Shown one piece after another: positions 36,610 through 45,600 of a DNA stretch of 64,000 bases; position 1 is the first letter of the stretch; each line of letters opens with the position of its first letter. Under the pieces are notes generated by a model that did no database searches, had not been told where the DNA came from, and worked only from the letters and a program-made list of their open reading frames with translations. The DNA comes from Opisthocomus hoazin (lineage: Eukaryota > Chordata > Aves > Opisthocomiformes > Opisthocomidae): contig NC_134433.1 of assembly GCF_030867145.1 (NCBI RefSeq), positions 9,933,216 through 9,997,215 of the forward strand. Direction: 5' to 3'. The position numbers and the translations under genes were made by a program.

Positions 36610-39600
36610 GTGAGGCCCTGCGTGGTGTGGTGGTGGTGGGGGATTTTAGGCACCCACGATCTCCCAGCCTTGGCTTTGTGGGCAGGAGATTTTTTCCATG
36701 GAGAGCCATGAGCAGGAATGTCACGATGTCCCCAACGGTGCTCAGCACGCCCAAGTATGTAGGGAGCAAGTTCAGCTCTTATCTCCCACCACGACCTGTG
36801 CGTGATGGCGAGTTCAGCATCCAGGGCAGGCAGGGGGCTGGAGCAGGCAGCTGCCAGCGATGGGGCCGGCGCAGCTCTGAGCCCCAGAGCCGGCAGCGTT
36901 GCCGGGATGATGCTGATGGCCGAGGGATGGGAGCTGTGGGACCCGTCCTGCCGAGGTGATGGGTGGGATGAGCACCCATCACTGCAGACACTGGTCCCCA
37001 GCCACTCCTGGCAGGTGCTGTCCGGCCAGACTGGGAAGCATTTAAATCGAACTGGAAAAAGCCTTGCCTGCTCTCGAACGAGCGTACGCACGAGCGCTGC
37101 GGCAGCGTAATTATCCTGGTGCAACTTCATCAGTGTAATTACAGCCAGAGGTGGGTAGAACCTTCCTGCCTCAGCAAAACCCGGCCGAGACAAAGCCAGC
37201 CAGAAAGCAGGCAATTAAGGTGCAGTCAGACACCGTAATTGGATTAAATCAGGTTTTACGGTTCCCACCCCCTCAGCTGGAGCTTCCCGTCCCCCCCCCC
37301 CCCCCCGAGCTGCTGGTGGCAGCGCCTGCGCCCACAGTTGGGACGTGGGGACCCCGGGGAACCCCGGTGGCTCTGCCGCTGTCCCCTGCACCGCCCGGCT
37401 CTCCTCTTCGTTAACGGGCATGGCTAAGTCGCTAACGAAAGGTGGTTTGTTCTCCCATTTGGTGGTTTTACGCAGCTCTGTGCCCTGAAAGGGAAGGTGT
37501 TTACCTGAGCTAGTTCTCCTCTTTTTTTTTCGGCTCTCTGAAGCTGGATCAGAGAACCGTGGACGGCGCTCTCTCTTTTCCAAAAATGCCGGTTTCCTCT
37601 CGTTCCTCATTAATGTGGACATACCAGGCATATTTTTTCAGGTGTCTCTTGACTTTGCTGGAGGATGCTCTCAAATGAATATTTCAGAGCTTTGATTTTG
37701 ACTTAAAGGGTGATGAATGCTGAATATTTAACAAAGTCCTTTTTATCCACTGCTTTTTTGGCACTGTGGGCTAGGTGTTAAAAATCAATACAAACCAGGA
37801 TCAAAAGCTCTTCCTAAAAAGCCTCGCGTCTCCAGGTGTTTGGTGCAGAGGTGATCCAAATCACCTCTCTCCTGTTACCCAGCCCCCGGGGCTGCTGTGT
37901 CCTTCCCTGTCCTCTCCTTCAGCGAGCCACCCTCCCTGCTCGCTTGGTCTCACCTGTTTAATCCCCAGCGATGCTGGCATCGCAGCGTCGCCGGCATCAC
38001 AGAATCAGTTTCCAGCCTGCCTGGGTCCAGCTGGGGTGGCTGGAGAGGGCAGCAGCTCCTGGCCACGGATGGAGCTCCCCGGCTGCTGTTGTCCATCCCA
38101 GTGTCTCGCTCCCTGCTGCTGCTCCTCACTACAAGCAGGACACTGAGGGGCTGGAGCATGTCCGGAGAAGGACAGCAAAGCTGGGGAGGGGTCTGGAGAA
38201 CAAGTCTTATGAGGAGTGGCTGAGGGAGCTGGGGCTGTTTAGTCTGGAGAAGAGGAGGCTGAGGGGGGACCTTATCGCTTCTACACCTACCTGAAAGGAG
38301 GGTGTAGTGAGGCGGGTGTTGGTCTTTTCTCCCAACTAACTAGCGATAAGATGAGAGGCAGCAGCCTCAAGTTGTGTCAGGGGAGGTTTAGGTTGGATAT
38401 TAGGGAAAATTTCTTTACTGAAAGAGTGGTCAGATATTGGAACAGGCTGCTCAGGGAAGTGGTGGAGTCCTCATCCCTGGAAGTGTTCAACAAACGTGTA
38501 GATGTGGCACTTCAGGACATGGTTTAGCAGGCGCGGTGGTGTTGGGCGGATGGTTGGACTCGATGACCTTAGAGGTCTTTTCCAACCTATGATTCTATGA
38601 TTCTATGATTCCTGCCATCAGGAGATCCCCAGTGAGTTTCCTGTGCCAGGCAGGATTGGTTTTCCTCATTCCCATCTCACTCCCTGAGTTTTCGATGGGG
38701 AGATGGGGCACGGGGCCAGAGGATGCGGGAGCTGCCTGGGGCCCACAGTGAGTCAGCGACAGAGCCAGGGAGACAAGAAGGTCCCCGAGACCCAGCCCAA
38801 GGCACGACCCACCCAGGGCTGCTGCTGCCAGCCACCGGCTCCGTCGGAGGAGCTGCTGGCCGAGACGATGGGATGGGGAGGAAGGAGAAGGGGAAGGAAA
38901 AGTCTCCTCCTGTCTGAGAGCCAGCAATGCCCGTGCCAGCCGGGGAGCGGCTCGCTCTCGGGGAGCTGGTGAGGGCAGCCCGCGGCACCCCTCGGCCATG
39001 CTTCATCTCGGGGAGCTGCACGAGCCCAGGTGGAGCGGGGCTGAGGGCGAGGGGACACACAGCTCACCCGGTGCTCGGAGCACAGTCCCACCGCAGACCC
39101 ACAGTCCCTCACACCACGTGCTGCTGCCTCGGCTTCCCCACCCGCAAAGCAGACGAAGTGATGCCCTGAGCCAGGCTGTTTCTTTTTCCCCTCCAAACCT
39201 TGCGTCTTTGCAGAAAAGGGAAAGCTCTGGGGGGCTGCAGGGTCTTGCCGGTCCCTGCCATGCCCACCCACATCCCTCTGCCGTCATCCTCTGAGCTGCA
39301 TCCCTCCTCTGCTCGCTGCGAGGACGCTGGGGAGATCTGAACCCTTGGCTTCTCCCTTGCAGGCACCACCTCCGAGCCCGTGCTGTTGCCATTCCCAGGT
39401 GAGATTCTTCTCTTCAAGCCTCTTTTCTCTAGGAACCCTGGTAGTTGAAAAAAGGATTTTTTTTTTCAAATGGGGTTTGGGGAATTTCAAAAAAGAAGCA
39501 TATTGATTTGGAACAAGAAGTGGCAACAAAATGCTAAACTTCTTTTACAGGAAGGAAATAGAGATTCTCTATTATCCCTGTTCCACTTCTTATCCCGAGA

Positions 39601-42600
39601 GGGGAATTCTGCCACCCCCAGCTGACCCCCTGTCCCTGCGCCATTTGTCATGCCCAAGCGAGTAATTCTCTCGACAAGGCAGGCCAGGGGCGCCTGCATG
39701 CCTGCTCCCCATCGCCAGCAGCTTGAGAGATCATCTCCATCCCACCACCTCCCACGTGGGACCAGCTCCAGATGCGTTCGTGGAGGCTGATAAGAATTAG
39801 CTAATGGCATCTCGTCACTTGTCACCTATCGCATGTCATCACATGATGCGGCGTGTCTGCTTTCCTCTTCTCCCGTTGGGTTATTGCCCAGGCCATTAGT
39901 AGGCGAGATGATGGGGTGATGGTGCATCTCATTTATGCAGAGATGTGTTGAGTCTTCTTGTCCTCTGCTTCCAGCAGATGAAGACAAGCCCATGCCCCAC
40001 CATCAGATTGGTAGCACCAAGCCAACAGCTGCCTTGTGCTACAGCGAAGGGTCACTGTTTTCTTTAACAAGCAGAGATTTGGTGCAGAGAGGGCTCCTGC
40101 CCTCCTCGTAACACCCACCGAGTGTTTGTCACCTCCCGGTCCCGGCGTGGGCTTGTTACCTGCTGACGGACTTCTCTCTGCCCGTGCTCCCAGAGATACG
40201 GCTCGCCAATGGGCCCAGCCGGTGCCAGGGGCGAGTGGAGATCCTCTACAACGGCTCCTGGGGGACGGTCTGCGATGACGACTGGGACATTGTGGATGCC
40301 AACGTGGTGTGTCGCCAGCTGGGCTGCGGCCACGCTATCACCCTCCCGGCTGCCATGACCTTCGGCCAAGGGAGCGGACCCATCTTCCTGGACAACGTGG
40401 ACTGCAAGGGCCAGGAGGCAGCCTTGAGCGAGTGCTGGAGCCACGGCTGGGGCATCCACAACTGCTACCACTACGAGGACGTGGCTGTCGTATGCAACGG
40501 TAACGGGGCTGGGTTCCTGGGGGCGAGAAGAGCGGGGGGGTGCCTGTGGTGCTGCAAGCCCTGGTGTCTGCAGATGTCTTGAGGGAGCCCACAGGTTGTA
40601 CCTCAGAGGCTGTTCCTCTGAGCCTTCATCATCCAAACCTCCTCCACAGTCTTCCTCCACCCCTTTCCTCAATCCAGGTCATCTCCCAGCTCAGCATGCT
40701 GGTGCTCCATAGGGTGACCAGCCTGGTTGTTTCTCCCCGTCACTCCCATCTCAGGGAATCTGCAACCTCTCCAGCATGATCCCTGAGGAAAGAGCACAAG
40801 CCCACCCACGCTCCTGCCTCTGAGTCAGCCGCTGCCCAACTGCTCTTTCCCCTTTTGACTTGCCTTGCTTTGAACTGCTGAGTTTGTCAGTAGGAAATGT
40901 TCCTAAAGGTGAGAAAAGCAGTGGAAAGCGTTTGAATTCGGCATGTGAAAGTGGAACGGCTCCGTGCTGACCTTGATATACCCTACACGTTCCTCCGGCA
41001 CAGCCATGTAGCATTTGCTCACCAGCCATGCATCAACAACTGTTAAACGTGAGGCTGTGCAGAGCCAGGGGTCGGCCATGGCTGCAACTGCTCGGTGAAT
41101 CCCTGCGTCCTGCAGAAGCAGGGCTTGGGAAGGGAGGGCTGCTGGGTTGGCTGGTGGGTTGGACCAGCAGCAACCAGAGAGAGGAGGTCGTGGATTGAGC
41201 AGGAACCTCAAGTCAAGGCACTGCTGGAGGGGAGAGGTGGAAGAACTGAAGAAAGAGGTGGGGGAGATGGGTCTGAGGGCAGAGGACCGCCTTGAGCCCT
41301 TGGGTATTTGTAGCCTGGGTAGCGAAGGAGACCAGGAGATGCTCTGGGGTGCCTCTCAGAGGAAATGCAGGACTTCGACCCAAGCACCAGACTCCTAGGG
41401 AAGGTTCTCCCACCCGTCCTGTGTGGAAGCTTTAAAGAGCCAGCTTGCTGTTTGTTGTGGTTGTGAAGGAAAGCATGGAGCCCACCAGCTCTTTGCCGTG
41501 TCGGTGGCCTGGGCTGCCCAGGATGCTTCCTGCAGCCTTTGGGCACGTGTGTGGCCGGCTATGGGACCGTTCGGCTCTACTCCCATCCAGCTCCCCGCAC
41601 CACCCTCAGATAATTTCACCAGCCCAGGAGAGGATCTGGGATAAGATGGGCAATATGGTAGCTTGAAACTACACTGTTAGCAAAAGAAAGATAGGTAAAA
41701 ACAGCAGGAAAATCAAAATATTACTGTTTTTTTCCTATATATATGCCACGACTTTGAATCCAGACCCCATGACAGGTGGGAGCCTGACTCCTGACAGCTC
41801 AGCACAGCGTTGCGATTCAGTCCAGGTCCCTGTGCCATGCCGCCGGGCTCAGCTTCCCACCACGCCAGCAGCCAAGGTGCTGGCTCCATCCGCCTTGCTG
41901 CACCTACAGCTGGGCAGAGAACTCTGGCCAGGGCAGGGCGGTGGAGCTGCAGACCCCTCTTTCTCTCCCAACCCTTCTTTCTTTCACCGTTGGGGCTGGT
42001 TTGGTGCAAACCCTCTTGCTCTCCGTGGTGTGTGCTTGTGCCCGAGCCGGGGGAGCGGCGAGGCGGGCAGCGGGCAGGACACGGCTCGTGGGCAGCAATG
42101 GATGCCACCTCTCTGCTTCCCTTCGCAGAGCTCTCGCCCACGCAAGCCAGCGAAGGACCGACGAGCAGGACCCTCACAGCCTCGCTACAGGACGGGGAAA
42201 GTAAGCTGCTCGGCCGTCGCTTGCGGGGCTGGGAGAGAGCAGTGTCCCCCACCCTCCCACCCCCCACCTGTCACCCGCTGCCCCTCCGTGAAGCACCCTG
42301 ACTCTCCGGCTCTGAGAGGCAGAGCCCTGGGGACCCCATCGCTGCGCCGGCCACGGCCAAACCCTGTGCCAGAGGTTCACCAGGGCTCCCATCAGCCAGG
42401 CTGCCCTAAAGCTTCGCCCCTTCCCCGCAGTTTCTCACCCAGTTTCTTTGCTGCCCTGGGCACTGCCGGGTGCGGGCTCGGTGGCATCGCCGTGCCGTGG
42501 CATGCGCGGTGACCTCCTGGGGAAAGCCACGTCCTTCTCACCGCCTGGTGCCACCCTCCAGGTGACGGCAGCATCCGTCTGGTGAGCGGGACCGACACCT

Positions 42601-45600
42601 GCCGAGGCCGGGTTGAGATCTTCTACCGCGGGAACTGGGGCACCGTCTGCGACGACGACTGGGGGCTGAGCGACGCCAGCGTGGTGTGCAAGCAGGTGGG
42701 CTGCGGCCAAGCCCTGGAATACAAGAGCAACGCCTATTTCGGCTACGGCACTGGGCACATCCTCCTGGATAACGTCAACTGCGACGGTAGCGAGCCCTTC
42801 CTCTCCGCCTGCTACAGCCTCGGCTGGGGCATCCATAACTGCGGGCACCACGAGGATGCTGGGGTCATCTGCACAGGTACTGGGACAGAACATAGCCTTC
42901 AGGGCTGTCCCCCGGGGCGGGAAAAGATCCAGGGACATCCTGGTCCCCAAGGAGAAATGGCCTCAGAGAGATGCTGGTGTGCCCAAGGTCAGGCAGGGAC
43001 CCGGGCTCTCCGCGGCGGGAGCATCCTTTCTCCTTATCTGCTGTCACCCTGGTGCCCCGGAGCAGGCTGCGACACCGCGCCGAGAGCCTGGGACCCGGCC
43101 CGAGCAGCGATTGGCAAGGGAAATGCATCTGCCTGCCTGCCACTTCCCCGCTCTGCCGGCTGGAAAGCGAGCTGCCCGCGTCCGGAAGGAGCGCGCGGCT
43201 GCCAGGGGCCGGCACGCTGCCAGGCCCGGCCTGCCTCCCCCTCCCCTCCCCAAATGACATATTGCTGCCGTTCTCCGCTGATTACCATTCATAATGTTAA
43301 TAATCCCCCTGAATTCCCTCGTTATCACGGCTAATGACGGGAGCACCCAGTGCCGGCGCTTTCCCTCTCCCACTCTGACCGAACAAAGAGGCTGATGCCG
43401 GAGAAAAGGGACAATTTTCTCAGGCTGGTCCTTTCCTCCCTAAATGTCCCCATCCCCTCTGGCACCTCGCCCGGGCACAGAGCCGATGGCACCACCACGC
43501 ACGGCCCTTGCGTGGTGGGGCAGGGGAGAAACGAAGTGTTAGAGCTAACGAACCCTGCCTGATCAACCTCCTGGGAACGCGGAGAAGCGAGGGACCCCTC
43601 GGCACTGCAGGTGGGACCTCGGCGCTTGGGTTGGGCTGGAGAAGCACCATCTCCAGCATGTGGGCAGCAGGGTTGGCGGGGGGAACACAAGCCATCTCCC
43701 TCCCCGTCACCCTGGAGCACCCAGACCACTCTAGGTCTGCCTCCCGGAGTCAGCAAGTTCACAGCTACTCCCCTCGTGTCACCTCTGTCCCTCTGTGTCA
43801 CCACAGGGCTGGACACGTCCACCATCACGTCCTTCACCACCTCGATGACCCTGGACTATGAAGAGACGCTCACCGCCACGGCCACAGGTAGGAGCCCATA
43901 GCCAGGGCTGGGGTCTCTCAGGGGGTGACTGAACCTTCTGCGTCCTCCCGTGACCCCAGCACGGTCACCTTGGGGTCCCACCGTGCGTCGGTGAGGCTCG
44001 GGGGGTGACGTTGCCCACAGTAGGATCTTGTCATGGGGTCACCACGGTGCTGGAGGCTCCTAGCTGTGACCAGATTGGGGGCAGCGGGTGCTGGAGGTGG
44101 ACCCCCCAACGCCCACGTGTCCCCACGCTTGTCCCAGCAGCGACAGACAGCAGGGACCAGCCCTCCCAGGCCACTGAGGTGGTCACCACCGCCTTCCTCA
44201 CCCTCGAGCAGGAAAGTAAGTGTGCAGACGCTGCTACTGCTGCAAGGGGCCCCCCGGCTCCACGTCCCTGGGGGGGTTACCCCATATCCCCAGGGCTCAC
44301 CCCACAGCCCCGGGAGTTACCCCATCCTCCCAGGGGACCTTCTGCACCTCCTGAGTTTGCCCCATTCTCCCAGGGCTCATCCCACATTCCCAGGGGATCT
44401 CCGGCACCCCATGGTTCACCCCACGCTGCCAGGGCTCGCCCCACCCCACCAGGGAGCTGCCCCATGCCCCCAGGCTCTACCCCACCTCCCCAGGGCTCAC
44501 CCCACAGCATCAGGGCTCGCCCCATGCCCCCAGGGCTCCTTCCATATCCCCAGAGGTTGTCCCACGTACCCAGAGCTCACCCTGTGCCCCCCAGAGTTAC
44601 CCCACATCCCCAGGGCTCATCTATGTCCCCATGAGTTACCCCATGTCCCCAGGGCTCACCCCACATCCCCAGGGCTCACCCCATGCTGTCAGGGCATTCC
44701 TCCCATGCACCCAAGGGCTTCACCCCACATCCCCAGGGGATACTCTGTGCTCACAGTCACCCCGTGCTGCAAGTGGGTGACCCCCACTTCCCCAGGACTC
44801 ACCCTATGTCCCCAGGGGCTCACCCCTTGCCCCCCAGAACTCACCCAATGCCCCCAAGATCTCACCGCACATCTCCAGGAGCTCAACCCACATCCCCAGG
44901 GCTCACCCCACGTCCCCAGGGCTCACCCATGACCCCAGGGTTTACCCTGTACCCCAGGGGCTCACCCCTTGCCCCCCAGAACTCACCCGATGCCCCCAAG
45001 ATCTCACCCCACATCTTCAGGAGACCAACCCACATCCCCAGGGCTCACCCATGACCCCAGGGTTTACCCTGTACCCCAGGTGCTCACCCCACATCCCCAG
45101 GGCTCCCCCCACGCTCCCCGGGGGCTCACCCCCCACCCCCAGGCATTACCCTGTCCCCCAGGTGCTCACCCCATGCCCCCAGGGCTCACCCCACATCCCC
45201 AGGGCTCACCCCACGCTCCCAGGGGCTCACCCCCCTCCCGCGGAGGGTCATCGGGGGACATCGGACGCCCCGCGGAGCCCCGGTCCCCCCGGCAGCGTGC
45301 CTGTGCCGGGGACCCCCACGCAGGTGGCGGCGTGCGGCTGGCGAATGGGAACGGGAGCTGCCGCGGGCGGGTGGAGGTGCGGCACCGCGGCACGTGGGGC
45401 ACCGTCTGCGACGACGACTGGGACTTCCCCGACGCCCAGGTGGTGTGCCGGCAGCTGGGCTGCGGCGCTGCCCTCGCCGCCACCGTCCTCGGCTCCTTCG
45501 GCTACGGCAGCGGGCCCGTCCTGCTGGATAACGTGGGCTGCGGCGGCGGCGAGGCTCGCCTGGCCGACTGCTTCCACCTGGGCTGGGGACAGCACAACTG

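Larger units (their letters stand above)
36610..39362 (+). other. SSC4D intron 1
   Basis: Holds a TAAT-rich block (37105-37260), a 16-base C run (37291-37306), a CR1 copy (38128-38611) and a MIR-like relic (39115-39175). No further exon recognised; the 413-residue antisense frame across 36-37.2 kb has no protein character. Confidence 0.65.

Noticed and set aside
35973-37214. 413-residue minus-strand open frame antisense to SSC4D exon 1
   Set aside because: No domain, no signal of conserved composition, and it overlaps the signal-peptide exon; long chance frames are common at this GC content.
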